NCBI RefSeq assembly: GCF_001982635.1
Contig: NZ_MKFI01000013.1
Coordinates: forward strand, 36,009-100,008
Direction of reading: 5' to 3'
DNA length: 64,000 bases
DNA from: Bradyrhizobium mercantei
Lineage (GTDB): Bacteria; Pseudomonadota; Alphaproteobacteria; Rhizobiales; Xanthobacteraceae
Shown here piece by piece: positions 15,931-24,647 of this stretch. The translations under genes were made by a program, and so were the position numbers. The notes beneath the pieces were generated by a model. It ran no database searches. It was given only the letters and a program-made list of their open reading frames with translations, and had not been told where the DNA came from. Position 1 is the stretch's first letter. Every line of letters starts with the position of its first letter.

Positions 15931-17493
15931 ATGGCCACCGCTGATAAGTCCGAGAAGGACCGCGTCATCATTTTCGATACCACCCTGCGCGACGGCGAGC
16001 AGTGCCCCGGCGCCACCATGACCTTCGAGGAGAAGCTCGAGGTCGCCGAGTTGCTGGACGATATGGGCGTCGACGTCATCGAGGCCGGCTTCCCGATCAC
16101 CTCGGAAGGAGACTTCCAGGCGGTCAGCGAGATCGCCCGCCGCTCCAAGAACTCGGTCATCGCGGGCCTGTCCCGCGCCCACCCGGCCGACATCGACCGC
16201 TGCGCCGAGGCCGTGAAGTTCGCCCGCCGCGGCCGCGTCCACACCGTGATCGCGACCTCGCCGCTGCATATGCGGGTGAAGTTGAACAAGACCCCCGAGG
16301 AGGTCATCGAGACCTCGATCGCGATGGTCGCCCGCGCCCGCAACCAGATCGACGACGTCGAATGGTCGGCCGAGGACGGCACCCGCAGCGAGATGGACTA
16401 TCTGTGCCGGATCGTCGAAGCGGTGATCAAGGCCGGCGCCACCACGGTGAACATCCCCGACACCGTCGGCTACACGGTGCCGGAGGAATATACCCACTTC
16501 ATGCGGACGCTGATCGAGCGCGTGCCGAACTCCGACAAGGCGATCTTCTCGGTGCATTGCCACAACGACCTCGGCATGGCGGTGGCGAACTCGCTGGCCG
16601 GTATCGTCGGCGGCGCGCGGCAGGTCGAGTGCACCGTCAACGGCATCGGCGAGCGCGCCGGCAATGCCGCGCTGGAAGAGATCGTGATGGCGATCAACGT
16701 GCGGAACGACAAGTTTCCGTACTGGAACAAGATCGACACCACCCAGCTCACCCGCGCCTCCAAGGTGGTGTCGGCCGCCACCTCGTTCCCGGTGCAATAC
16801 AACAAGGCGATCGTCGGCCGTAACGCCTTCGCCCATGAGAGCGGCATCCATCAGGACGGCGTGCTGAAGGACGCCTCGACCTACGAGATCATGCGTCCGG
16901 AGATGGTCGGCCTGAAGCAGTCCTCGCTGGTGCTGGGCAAGCATTCCGGCCGTCACGCCTTCGTCCACAAGCTGGAGGAGATGGGCTACAAGCTCGGCGC
17001 CAACCAGCTGGAGGATGCCTTTACGCGGATGAAGGCCCTGGCCGACCGCAAGAAGGACATCTACGACGAGGACATCGAGGCGCTGGTCGACCAGGAGATG
17101 GCCGCCGCCCATGACCGCATCAAGCTGACCTCGCTGACCGTGATCGCCGGCACCCATGGCCCGCAGCGCGCGACCATGAAGCTCGACGTCGACGGCCAGA
17201 TCAGGATCGAGGAAGCTGAAGGCAACGGCCCGGTCGATGCGGTGTTCAACTGCATCAAGCGCCTGGTGCCGCACGAGGCCAAGCTCGAGCTGTACCAGGT
17301 CCACGCGGTGACCGAAGGCACCGACGCGCAGGCCGAAGTCTCGGTTCGTCTGGCGCATGAGGGCCGCTCGATGACCGCGCGCGCCGCCGATCCGGACACC
17401 CTGGTCGCCTCAGCAAAGGCCTATCTCGGCGCGCTGAACAAGATCGTGATGAAGCGCCAGCGCGACGTCGTCCCGGGCAAGGCTGCGGGCTGA
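15931..17493 (+). CDS. leuA: 2-isopropylmalate synthase
   Basis: A 520-aa enzyme that condenses acetyl-CoA with 2-oxoisovalerate in the first step of leucine synthesis. DTTLRDGEQCPGATM (residues ~15-29) is the HMGL-like active-site start; VHCHNDLGMAVANSLAG holds the metal-binding HxH; the regulatory LeuA dimer domain follows after residue ~380 (HGPQRATMKLDVDG). The start at 15931 has AAAGGA upstream. Preceded by the leader peptide and hairpin, and followed by a strong terminator, so it is a single-gene transcript. Confidence 0.95.
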   Translation: MATADKSEKDRVIIFDTTLRDGEQCPGATMTFEEKLEVAELLDDMGVDVIEAGFPITSEGDFQAVSEIARRSKNSVIAGLSRAHPADIDRCAEAVKFARRGRVHTVIATSPLHMRVKLNKTPEEVIETSIAMVARARNQIDDVEWSAEDGTRSEMDYLCRIVEAVIKAGATTVNIPDTVGYTVPEEYTHFMRTLIERVPNSDKAIFSVHCHNDLGMAVANSLAGIVGGARQVECTVNGIGERAGNAALEEIVMAINVRNDKFPYWNKIDTTQLTRASKVVSAATSFPVQYNKAIVGRNAFAHESGIHQDGVLKDASTYEIMRPEMVGLKQSSLVLGKHSGRHAFVHKLEEMGYKLGANQLEDAFTRMKALADRKKDIYDEDIEALVDQEMAAAHDRIKLTSLTVIAGTHGPQRATMKLDVDGQIRIEEAEGNGPVDAVFNCIKRLVPHEAKLELYQVHAVTEGTDAQAEVSVRLAHEGRSMTARAADPDTLVASAKAYLGALNKIVMKRQRDVVPGKAAG

Positions 17494-17518
17494 GGCGCAA
17501 AGAGCGATCGATAGTTGG

Positions 17519-17544
17519 AAACGCGGTGCCTCGGCGCCGCGTTT
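17519..17544 (+). terminator. rho-independent terminator of leuA
   Basis: AAACGCGGTGCC and GGCGCCGCGTTT form a 12-bp stem with one G-T pair, directly followed by TCGTTT. It starts 26 bp after the leuA stop. Confidence 0.8.
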
Positions 17545-17559
17545 TCGTTTGGGCAGACT

Positions 17560-17645
17560 GTAGAGCGGGTTAGCCGAAGGCGTAACCCGCCGCGTGGTCC
17601 GCGCACGGGGCGGCGGGTTACGGCTGCGCCTAATCCGCCCTACGC
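17560..17645. repeat. dispersed inverted repeat (GTAGAGCGGGTTAG type)
   Basis: A second member of the element at 531-614: GTAGAGCGGGTTAGCCGAAG at one end and CTAATCCGCCCTACGC at the other, with CGTAACCCGCC and GGCGGGTTACG inside. It lies between the leuA terminator and the LysR gene. Confidence 0.7.
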
Positions 17646-17785
17646 TTCCGCACCTTGGAATCAAATCAGCATTTCTCTCGGATTGTTAGAATCCTTTCCC
17701 AACAATCTTGTCCATCTCGCGCTGCTTTGGAATCTTCCACGCTATCCCCGGCGGTATCCTGTGGCCTTTCCCGGGACGCCCGCCC

Positions 17786-18775
17786 ATGCCGATCGCCTCG
17801 ATCGTATCAGACACGCAACGCAGCCCCACGGCGGCGGAGACCGCGCTGACGCGCCGGGTCGATCTCACCACGCTTCGCCTGTTCATCGCCGTCTGCGACG
17901 AGCAGAACCTCACCCGCGCCGCGCAGCGTGAGGGGATCGCGGCCTCTGCCGTGTCGAAACGCATGAACGATTTCGAGCTGGCGTTCGGCGTCACGCTGTT
18001 CAAGCGGCTCGCCAAGGGCATGGCGTTGACGCCGGCCGGCGAGGCGCTGCTGCACCACGCGCGGGTCACGCTGCTCAATGTCGAGAAAATCGCAGTCGAG
18101 CTGTCGGAATATTCGCAGGGTGTGCGCGGTCATGTCCGCATGCTCGCCAACCTCTCGGCGATCGTGCAGTATCTGCCCGAGGATCTCTCCGCCTTCTTCG
18201 CCGCACACGAGCTGCTCCGCGTCGATCTGCAGGAGCGCCCGAGCGCGCAGGTGGTGCGCGGCATCGAGGAGGGCGCGGCCGAACTCGGCATCTGCTCTGC
18301 CGAGACCGACAGCCGCGCGCTCGAAGCCTTCCATTACCGCTACGACAATCTGGTGGTGGTGATGCGGCCGGACCACCCGCTGGCCGGCCGCGAGAAGCTG
18401 CTGTTCACCGAGACGCTCGATTTCGACCACATCGGCCTGCACACCGCGAGCTCGATCTATCTGCGCTCGCAATATGCGGCCACGCAAGCCGGCAAGACGA
18501 TGCGGCTGCGCATCAACGTGCCGGGCTTCGATGCGGTGTGCCGCATGGTGCAGGCCAATATGGGCCTCGGCCTGATCCCCGATCGCGCCTTCGAGGTGGT
18601 CGGCGCCGGCATGGGCCTTCGCGCCATCCCGCTGCGCGACGACTGGGGCCGGCGCGAGCTGAAGATCGTCGTCCGCGATGCCGCGCAGCTGTCGGCAACC
18701 AGCCGATTGATGCTGGATTATCTGCGCACGATCGAAGCGGATCGTCTCGGGCGCGTTGGCGGACGAGCGAGTTAG
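17786..18775 (+). CDS. LysR-family transcriptional regulator
   Basis: A 329-aa DNA-binding protein. The N-terminal winged helix-turn-helix covers residues ~28-90 (TLRLFIAVCDEQNLTRAAQR, AASAVSKRMNDFELAFG, LFKRLAKGMALTPAGE). The rest is the two-lobed effector domain (from about VRMLANLSAIVQYLPEDL). ATG 17786 is used; the frame extends to 17708 but the extra residues look like non-coding sequence. No divergent partner is adjacent, so the target operon and coinducer are unknown. Confidence 0.87.
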   Translation: MPIASIVSDTQRSPTAAETALTRRVDLTTLRLFIAVCDEQNLTRAAQREGIAASAVSKRMNDFELAFGVTLFKRLAKGMALTPAGEALLHHARVTLLNVEKIAVELSEYSQGVRGHVRMLANLSAIVQYLPEDLSAFFAAHELLRVDLQERPSAQVVRGIEEGAAELGICSAETDSRALEAFHYRYDNLVVVMRPDHPLAGREKLLFTETLDFDHIGLHTASSIYLRSQYAATQAGKTMRLRINVPGFDAVCRMVQANMGLGLIPDRAFEVVGAGMGLRAIPLRDDWGRRELKIVVRDAAQLSATSRLMLDYLRTIEADRLGRVGGRAS

Positions 18776-18911
18776 GCGCACCTGCGCGTCTGCACGCGCC
18801 GGCGCCGCCATTTCCACAATGTGAACGCCGGGTGCGTCAATCTGTCACACGAGTGTCGCGGTCGGCCTCGTATGAGGAGCCCATTCCAATTTCAAAAATG
18901 GGGGGCCTCGG

Positions 18912-20525
18912 ATGTTCAATTCAATCGCCACATCGCAAACCACTCGCCGCGCCATTGTCCGGCGCCTGATCGCCGGGACTGCGCTCTCACCGGTGCTCTT
19001 TGCTGTCCATCCGGCACTGTCGCAGACCGTCGGCAACCCGCACGAATTGCTCGTCAGCACCGCGGTCTACGCCGGCAAGCCGTCGACCGTCACGGTCGGC
19101 CAGACGCTGCCGACCGGCGCGAAGGCGGTGGCTGACGGCACCTATCCGGGTGTCTTCAACAACGTTTCCGTCGATTCGAACTTCGGCGTGACCGCGCCGG
19201 TCGTGATCAAGAAATTTCATCTGGAAGGCCACAGGCTGCGCGAGATCGGCGCGCTGACCGTCCCGGCTGATGTGGCGGTGACGAGCTTCAGCTCGAAGTC
19301 GGAATTGTCGCTGCATCTGTCGCCCGACGGCAAGGCCGTGACGTTCATGGGCTACGACGCCGCGGTGAACGAGCTGGACGTCTCCAACTCCAATTCGCCC
19401 AATCATGTCGATCCCACCAACCCGGACACGGGCGTGCATGCGCGCGTGGTGGCGGAGCTGGATTTCGACGGCTCGCTGCACCGGACCAAGGTCAACATCT
19501 ATAGCGGCGACAATGGCCGCGGCGCGATCCGTGCCAACAAGGTCAACGGCACCCAGGCCGACCAGTATTTCACGGTCGGCAATGCCGGTAACGGCAGCGG
19601 CACCCAGCCGGTGCTCGTCGTCAACGACACCGGCGTGCAACTTGCGACGCCCGGCGTCGACGGCTCCGACGCCGTGGTCGGCGTGCAGCAGGGAACGCCC
19701 GGCAGCAAGAACGGCTTCCAGTTCGGCTTCTCGGTTGCCCAGCTTGGCTTTGCCGTCGACAAGTCCGGCAAGGACGACAATTTCCGCGGCATCGCGATCT
19801 CCGGCAACACGCTTTACGTGACCAAGGGCAGCGGCAGCAACGGCATCAACACGATCTATCAGGTTGGGCAGCCCGGTGCTCTGCCGACCCGCGATACCGC
19901 CGCCGCGACGACGTTCAGCATTCTTCCGGGCTTCCCGAACAATCCCACGGCGAACTCCGGCGCGAACGGCTTCTATCCGTTCGGCATCTGGTTCGCCAAT
20001 GCGACGACGCTCTACGTCGCCCAGGAAGGCGACGGCAATCTCGCCGACGCGGCCACGTCGCCGACGGCCGGCCTGCAGAAATGGGTCTATGCCAACGGCA
20101 GCTGGACCCTTGCCTACACGCTGCAGAAGGGTTTGAGCCTCGGCACCTCCTATCATGTCAACGGCTATCCGACCGATCCGGCAACCGGCGGCCTGCGCAA
20201 CATCACCGGCCGTCTCAACCGCGACGGCAGTGCGACGATCTTCGCCGTGACGTCGACCGTGGGCACCTCGGTCGAGCCCGGCGCCGATCCGAACCAGGTG
20301 GTCACCATCACGGACAAGATCGCGGCGACGAAGCTGCCGGCGAATGAGGCCTTCGATGTCGTTGCGCCGCCCGCGTTCGGGATGGTCTATCGCGGCGTGT
20401 CGTTCGCCCCGGTCAATTGCGATGGCGATCATGGTCATATGAAGGACCATGGCCGTGGCCACGACAGCGACGACAATGCGCAGGACGACGTCTGCGGTCC
20501 GACCCGGATCGCCGCGGGGCATTGA
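18912..20525 (+). CDS. large secreted protein, propeller-like, unknown function
   Basis: A 537-aa protein with an N-terminal export signal after a twin-Arg/Arg-rich start (TTRRAIVRRLIAGTALSP, cleavage near PALSQ). The mature part is rich in Gly, Asn, Thr and short strands such as GIAISGNTLYVTKGSGSNG and ATTLYVAQEGDGNLADA, the look of a beta-propeller surface protein. The last ~45 residues are rich in His and Asp (HGHMKDHGRGHDSDDN), a possible metal-binding tail with two Cys (NCDGD, VCGP). GGGGGG precedes the ATG. Stands alone and has a terminator directly after. I do not recognise the family with confidence. Confidence 0.75.
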   Translation: MFNSIATSQTTRRAIVRRLIAGTALSPVLFAVHPALSQTVGNPHELLVSTAVYAGKPSTVTVGQTLPTGAKAVADGTYPGVFNNVSVDSNFGVTAPVVIKKFHLEGHRLREIGALTVPADVAVTSFSSKSELSLHLSPDGKAVTFMGYDAAVNELDVSNSNSPNHVDPTNPDTGVHARVVAELDFDGSLHRTKVNIYSGDNGRGAIRANKVNGTQADQYFTVGNAGNGSGTQPVLVVNDTGVQLATPGVDGSDAVVGVQQGTPGSKNGFQFGFSVAQLGFAVDKSGKDDNFRGIAISGNTLYVTKGSGSNGINTIYQVGQPGALPTRDTAAATTFSILPGFPNNPTANSGANGFYPFGIWFANATTLYVAQEGDGNLADAATSPTAGLQKWVYANGSWTLAYTLQKGLSLGTSYHVNGYPTDPATGGLRNITGRLNRDGSATIFAVTSTVGTSVEPGADPNQVVTITDKIAATKLPANEAFDVVAPPAFGMVYRGVSFAPVNCDGDHGHMKDHGRGHDSDDNAQDDVCGPTRIAAGH

Positions 20526-20535
20526 TTGCCTGCAG

Positions 20536-20554
20536 CCAGCGGAGCCTCCGCTGG
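20536..20554 (+). terminator. candidate terminator after the secreted-protein gene
   Basis: CCAGCGGA-GCC-TCCGCTGG is a perfect 8-bp stem, 10 bp after the stop codon, followed by TTGCTT. A second hairpin, CGATCGCG-CTTT-CGCGATCG, lies at 20614-20633. Confidence 0.55.
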
Positions 20555-20613
20555 TTGCTTCGCTCACGCTTCGCTTGGACTAAACGCAACAGCAGGCGCG
20601 ATCGGCTGATCCC

Positions 20614-20633
20614 CGATCGCGCTTTCGCGATCG
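20614..20633. other. intergenic hairpin CGATCGCG/CGCGATCG
   Basis: Perfect 8-bp inverted repeat with a CTTT loop in the gap between the secreted-protein gene and the ClpX-type zinc-finger gene. No U-tract, so its role is open. The rest of this 345-bp gap holds no coding-like frame. Confidence 0.45.
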
Positions 20634-20704
20634 TCGGCGCCGCGTGCTCCGGACTGGAAAGACCCTCGATCGCGGCTGAACGCGAGGCCTGCGCTCGCTT
20701 CGAG

Positions 20705-20733
20705 TTGACAAGATCGTACACGCGGTCAACTAT
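20705..20733 (+). promoter_or_regulatory. candidate sigma70-type promoter
   Basis: TTGACA, 17 bases, AACTAT: a consensus -35 with a weaker -10, about 138 bp upstream of ATG 20871. The -35 G-TTGAC and a GTCAAC just before the -10 also form an inverted pair, GTTGAC/GTCAAC, that a repressor could use. Confidence 0.35.
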
Positions 20734-20870
20734 CGGTTCGGGTCGATACACCCGCCGCCTGCGCCCTTCGGGGATGGTGAACGTATCAGCGTCGCCCACA
20801 CCCTCGCTATTGGCGAACGGGTCGGCAAGGCAGGCTCCGATTTTCTCCGTTCGCCGATACGGGTGCTACG

Positions 20871-21524
20871 ATGCGCGATTTCCGCGACGCGAAGGCCATG
20901 GCGCGTTCCTTGCGTGACGCTCTCAATGCCAGGGCGCTGCAAACCAAGGCTGTACAGACCACTCACAGCGAATCCCTGGAGTTGATCGCCAAGGCGTTCG
21001 GCCTCGAGAATTGGAACGTGCTGTCGGCCAGGATCGATGCGGCGCAGCCGCCTGCCGGCGCCAAGATGCCGGATCAGCCGGCCAAGCTGCTGTATTGCTC
21101 GTTCTGCGGCAAGGACCAGAACGAGGTGAACAAGCTGGTCGCAGGGCCGGCGGTCTTCATCTGCGACGAATGCATCAGCCTGTGCAGCGACATCGTCGAC
21201 GAGCAACTGCTTCGCCTCATTGCTGGCGATGACGCGAGCGCTCGCGCGATGTCGACCGCCGAGTTGGCCCATTATGTGGAGCAGGCAAACAAGGGAGCGG
21301 AGCGCAACCGTCTCGCGTTGCAGAGGATCGATGAGGTTCTCAGGCGCCGGCAGAATACATCGGATACAAATGATGGCGCGGCTCTGTCATCGGGATCTGC
21401 AAAGCTGATGCAAAAGACGTCCGATGAATTGATGACCATGAGGACGTATGCTCAGGAGCAGCTGAGGCGCTACGAGCAGGCGCAGCGAACCGTGAATTCG
21501 GTCATCGCCGCGCAGACAGGGTAG
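20871..21524 (+). CDS. ClpX C4-type zinc-finger protein
   Basis: A 217-aa cytosolic protein. Residues ~5-60 (RDAKAMARSLRDALNARA, HSESLELIAKAFGLENWNVL) are a small helical domain that also precedes some glyoxalase/VOC proteins. Residues ~78-115 are a ClpX-type zinc finger: YCSFCGKDQNEV then FICDECISLC, with four Cys. In ClpX this domain dimerises and binds adaptors; here the AAA+ ATPase is missing, so the protein may act as an adaptor or competitor (inference). The C-terminal ~100 residues are helical and charged. Confidence 0.8.
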   Translation: MRDFRDAKAMARSLRDALNARALQTKAVQTTHSESLELIAKAFGLENWNVLSARIDAAQPPAGAKMPDQPAKLLYCSFCGKDQNEVNKLVAGPAVFICDECISLCSDIVDEQLLRLIAGDDASARAMSTAELAHYVEQANKGAERNRLALQRIDEVLRRRQNTSDTNDGAALSSGSAKLMQKTSDELMTMRTYAQEQLRRYEQAQRTVNSVIAAQTG

Positions 21525-21610
21525 CGCGCAGGGGGCCGTCGCGCTGTCATGGCCCTTGAAATTCGACCCTCCGCGGCCATCTCGACGGGATAGCCGCGGG
21601 AAGGCCCATC

Positions 21611-22087
21611 ATGACCATGAATCAAGTCAGGCCAGCACGTGTCGACGATGCCGCGGAGTTGACGCAGATCGCCGCGCGCGCGGTGAAGAATGACGGCTTC
21701 GACGATGACGCCGTCGCGCGCTTTATGCCCGGGCTCAGGGGCAACCTCGCGCTCATCGCAGCCGGGCTGGTCTTCGTGGCCGAGGGTGACGATGGCGTCT
21801 TGCAGGGCTGGGTGTCGATGAGGCCGACCGGATTTGGCGGGCTGGTTCTCCTGGAGGGCATCTTCGTCGACCCGGCCCACGCGCGAAGGGGCGTCGGCCG
21901 CAGACTTTTTTCGGTCGCAGTCGAGCTCTCGCGAAAGCTGGCGGGCAACGTCATCCTGATCTATTCGAGCCCGAGTTCGGTCGATTTTTATGCGCGCCTC
22001 GGCGCCAACAGGATCGGCGCCACGCCGTTCGTGTTTTCGCCCGACGTCCAGCTGATGATGTTCGCGTTCACGATTCCGCCTGCCTGA
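21611..22087 (+). CDS. GNAT-family N-acetyltransferase
   Basis: A 158-aa acetyl-CoA-dependent transferase. Motif A is visible as LLEGIFVDPAHARRGVGRRL, with the RRGVG pyrophosphate-binding turn, followed by SSPSSVDFYARLGANRIG, the typical C-terminal end. GGGAAGG lies upstream of the ATG. Acceptor substrate unknown; monocistronic. Confidence 0.85.
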   Translation: MTMNQVRPARVDDAAELTQIAARAVKNDGFDDDAVARFMPGLRGNLALIAAGLVFVAEGDDGVLQGWVSMRPTGFGGLVLLEGIFVDPAHARRGVGRRLFSVAVELSRKLAGNVILIYSSPSSVDFYARLGANRIGATPFVFSPDVQLMMFAFTIPPA

Positions 22088-22312
22088 GCGGCAGGTGCTG
22101 GACGTCGATGCCCGACCAGGGCGCACAGGGCGACCGGTCAGCCGACCTGCATCGGTCTCACTATCTCACTGCAGAATTTTCATTCGGTAGAGGCCTTCCG
22201 GACGCTCCATCGCGGGTTACGTATTGCAAACGATTCACTGTCGCTCCGGCGCGCCTGAATCGCGATGCCGTTGCTATGCATCCGGCAAGGCTAGGCAGGA
22301 GACAGGAGTGCG

Positions 22313-22954
22313 ATGATGGCGAACACGATTTCCGGCATTCAGATCCCCGACAGCAAGATTGCCCGGGAGGCCGCCGAGCTGGTGCGGCAATACGAGACCG
22401 AGATGCTGTTCAATCACTCGGTCCGCGTCTTTGTGTTCGGTGCCCTCAAGGGCGTCAGGCAGAATCTGAAGTTCGACCCGGAGCTGCTCTACGTCGCCGC
22501 GCTGTTTCATGATCTGGGCCTCGTCGATCACTTCCATACCGAGACCAAGCGCTTCGAAGTCGACGGGGCCGATGCGGCGCGCGCATTTCTCAGGAGCAAC
22601 GGCATCGCGGAGCCGAAAGCGGACCTGGTGTGGGAAGCGATTGCGCTCCACACCACGCCCGGCATCCCGCAATATATGCGGCCGGAGATCGCGCTCACCA
22701 ATGCGGGTGTCCTGGTCGATGCCGTCGGCGTTGGCTACGACGACTATACGGCCGCGCAGCGCGATGGCGTGCTTGCCGCGTTCCCGCGCGGTGACTTCAA
22801 GAACGAGTTCATCGAGGTGCAGACCTGCTCGGCCCTGAAGAAGCCGCAGACCACGTTCGGCACGGTCAACTTCGATTTTGTTGCAGAGTGCGACCCCACG
22901 TTTCACAGGCCGAATGCCTGCACCCGGATCCGCAACACGCGGTGGCCGAGCTGA
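22313..22954 (+). CDS. HD-domain phosphohydrolase-like protein
   Basis: A 213-aa soluble protein. The metal ligands of an HD fold are visible: His35 in FNHSVRVF, His66-Asp67 in ALFHDLGLVDHFH, and a later His in EAIALHTTPGIP. The small size and the order resemble the cyanamide hydratase-like branch of HD proteins (inference). AGGAG precedes ATG 22313; the next codon is also ATG. Substrate unknown. Confidence 0.78.
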   Translation: MMANTISGIQIPDSKIAREAAELVRQYETEMLFNHSVRVFVFGALKGVRQNLKFDPELLYVAALFHDLGLVDHFHTETKRFEVDGADAARAFLRSNGIAEPKADLVWEAIALHTTPGIPQYMRPEIALTNAGVLVDAVGVGYDDYTAAQRDGVLAAFPRGDFKNEFIEVQTCSALKKPQTTFGTVNFDFVAECDPTFHRPNACTRIRNTRWPS

Positions 22955-22969
22955 GCGGGGCGGCAGACA

Positions 22970-23587
22970 TCAGCCGCCGTCGACTGCGGCGAGACGATCG
23001 GCTTCCGCGATGTCCTCAACGGTGTTGGCATTGAAGAACGGATCGAGCGGCTCGGTCGGCCATTCGACCGTTGCCAGCGGATAGCGCGCGGTCCAGCGAT
23101 CGATCTTGCGAACGTCCTCGACAACGAGTGCGTGGCGTAGCTCGTTGCGCAGGCGCACGCTCCAGAGGCCGATCACCGGATGGGTCTGCCCGCCGGATGA
23201 CGCGACCGCGAGCTCGGCATTCTCAGCCGCACGCGCCTGCGCCAGACGTGCGACGAGATCGCGCGGCAGGAACGGACAATCGCCCGCCGCGCTTAGCACC
23301 CATTTCGCATCCGGCCGGTTGGCAGCGGTCCAGTCGAGCGCGGCCAGGATGCCGGCGAGGGGGCCGGGAAAATCGGCGACGTCGTCGGCGACGACGGGAA
23401 GCCCGAACGCGGCGAAGCGCGCCGGGTCGCCATTGGCGTTGATGATCAGCCCGCCGCATTGCGGCGCGAGCCGGTCGATCACCCGTTGCAGGATGGTGCG
23501 GCCGGCGATCTGCCGCATCGGCTTGTCGCCGCCGCCCATCCGCCGCGCGAGCCCGCCGGCCAGCAGCACGCCCGGTATGTCAGTCAT
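22970..23587 (-). CDS. mobA: molybdenum cofactor guanylyltransferase MobA
   Basis: A 205-aa enzyme that attaches GMP to molybdopterin to make the MGD cofactor of formate dehydrogenase and related enzymes. It opens GVLLAGGLARRMGGGDKP, the LAGGxSxRMGxxK nucleotide-binding motif of MobA, and has SAAGDCPFLP, the metal-binding Asp. I chose ATG 23587, which overlaps the fdhD stop by 8 bp; the frame continues upstream only inside fdhD. With fdhD and moeA it supplies the cofactor for the adjacent formate dehydrogenase. Confidence 0.9.
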   Translation of the reverse strand: MTDIPGVLLAGGLARRMGGGDKPMRQIAGRTILQRVIDRLAPQCGGLIINANGDPARFAAFGLPVVADDVADFPGPLAGILAALDWTAANRPDAKWVLSAAGDCPFLPRDLVARLAQARAAENAELAVASSGGQTHPVIGLWSVRLRNELRHALVVEDVRKIDRWTARYPLATVEWPTEPLDPFFNANTVEDIAEADRLAAVDGG

Positions 23588-24464
23588 GGTCGGTTTCGCC
23601 CTTGCGCTTGTGACGCATCGATTCCTCTTCGACATAGTCGAGGTTCTGGTCGTAGACGATCCGCTCTTGGCCCGACAGCGCGATGAAGCGCTTGCCGCGG
23701 GCGCGCCCGACCAGCGTCAGCCCGACCTGCCGCGCCAGATCGACGCCCCACGCCGTGAAGCCGGAGCGGGAGACCAGGATCGGGATGCCCATCCGCACCG
23801 TCTTGATCACCATCTCGGACGTCAGCCGCCCGGTGGTGTAGAGGATCTTGTCGGCGGGATCGACATTGTGGCGGTAGATCCAGCCCGCGATCTTGTCGAC
23901 GGCGTTGTGCCGGCCGACATCCTCGGTGTAGCACACCGGCGTGCTCTCCTTGCACAGCACGCAGCCGTGAATGGCGCCCGCTTCCAGATAGAGCGACGGC
24001 ATCGTGTTGATGGTGTGCGTCATCTGGTAGAGCCAGGAGGTCCGCAGCTCGGCCTTCGGCAGCGCGACCTTCTCGACGGCTTCGAGCAGGTCGCCGAACG
24101 CCGTTCCCTGGGCGCAGCCCGAGGTCTGGGTGCGCTTCTTCAGCTTGGCCTCGAAATTGGTGTGGTGCGCGGTGCGGACCACGACGACCTCGAGATCGTC
24201 GTCATATTCGACCTCGGTGACGACGTCGTCGTATTTCAGCATGTTCTGGTTCAAGAGGTAGCCGAGCGCGAGGTATTCGGGATAGTCGTTGATCGTCATC
24301 ATCGTGACGATCTCCTGCGCGTTGAGGTACAGCGTCAACGGCCGCTCGACCGGCACCTTGATCTCGGCCCGCGCGCCGGTTTGATCGACGCCGACCACGC
24401 GCTCCGTCAGCCGCGGGTCGTCCGGGTTGGGAACAATGATGGGAGCGGTGGTTTTCGCGGTCAC
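23580..24464 (-). CDS. fdhD: formate dehydrogenase accessory sulfurtransferase FdhD
   Basis: A 294-aa protein needed to sulfurate the Mo/W-bis-MGD cofactor of formate dehydrogenase. Conserved features are LALGYLLNQNML, TEDVGRHNAVDKIAGW and YTTGRLTSEMV. The CxxC of E. coli FdhD (Cys121/Cys124) appears here as SGCAQG, so only the first Cys is kept; two further Cys sit in HGCVLCKE. The GTG at 24464 starts a sensible N-terminus (TAKTTAPIIVPNP); the open frame to 25277 is antisense to moeA. It is divergent from moeA and coupled to mobA. Confidence 0.88.
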   Translation of the reverse strand: MTAKTTAPIIVPNPDDPRLTERVVGVDQTGARAEIKVPVERPLTLYLNAQEIVTMMTINDYPEYLALGYLLNQNMLKYDDVVTEVEYDDDLEVVVVRTAHHTNFEAKLKKRTQTSGCAQGTAFGDLLEAVEKVALPKAELRTSWLYQMTHTINTMPSLYLEAGAIHGCVLCKESTPVCYTEDVGRHNAVDKIAGWIYRHNVDPADKILYTTGRLTSEMVIKTVRMGIPILVSRSGFTAWGVDLARQVGLTLVGRARGKRFIALSGQERIVYDQNLDYVEEESMRHKRKGETDHD

Positions 24465-24647
24465 AGGTCGCAGTCCGATGGGTTCACACGGCAATAGAGC
24501 TGGGGATATAAGCACGATCGGAGACTGACTGACCACTCTCCGCCGCTCCGCCGGAACTGCCACGGACGATCCGGCCGTAAGGATAACGCCGCAGTTCGCG
24601 ATCCGGATCGAACAAATGTCGTCGATGGCCGAGGACTGAAGGACACA

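Noticed and set aside
15559..17358. 599-codon frame antisense to leuA
   Set aside because: Shadow of leuA; no recognisable domain or start signal.
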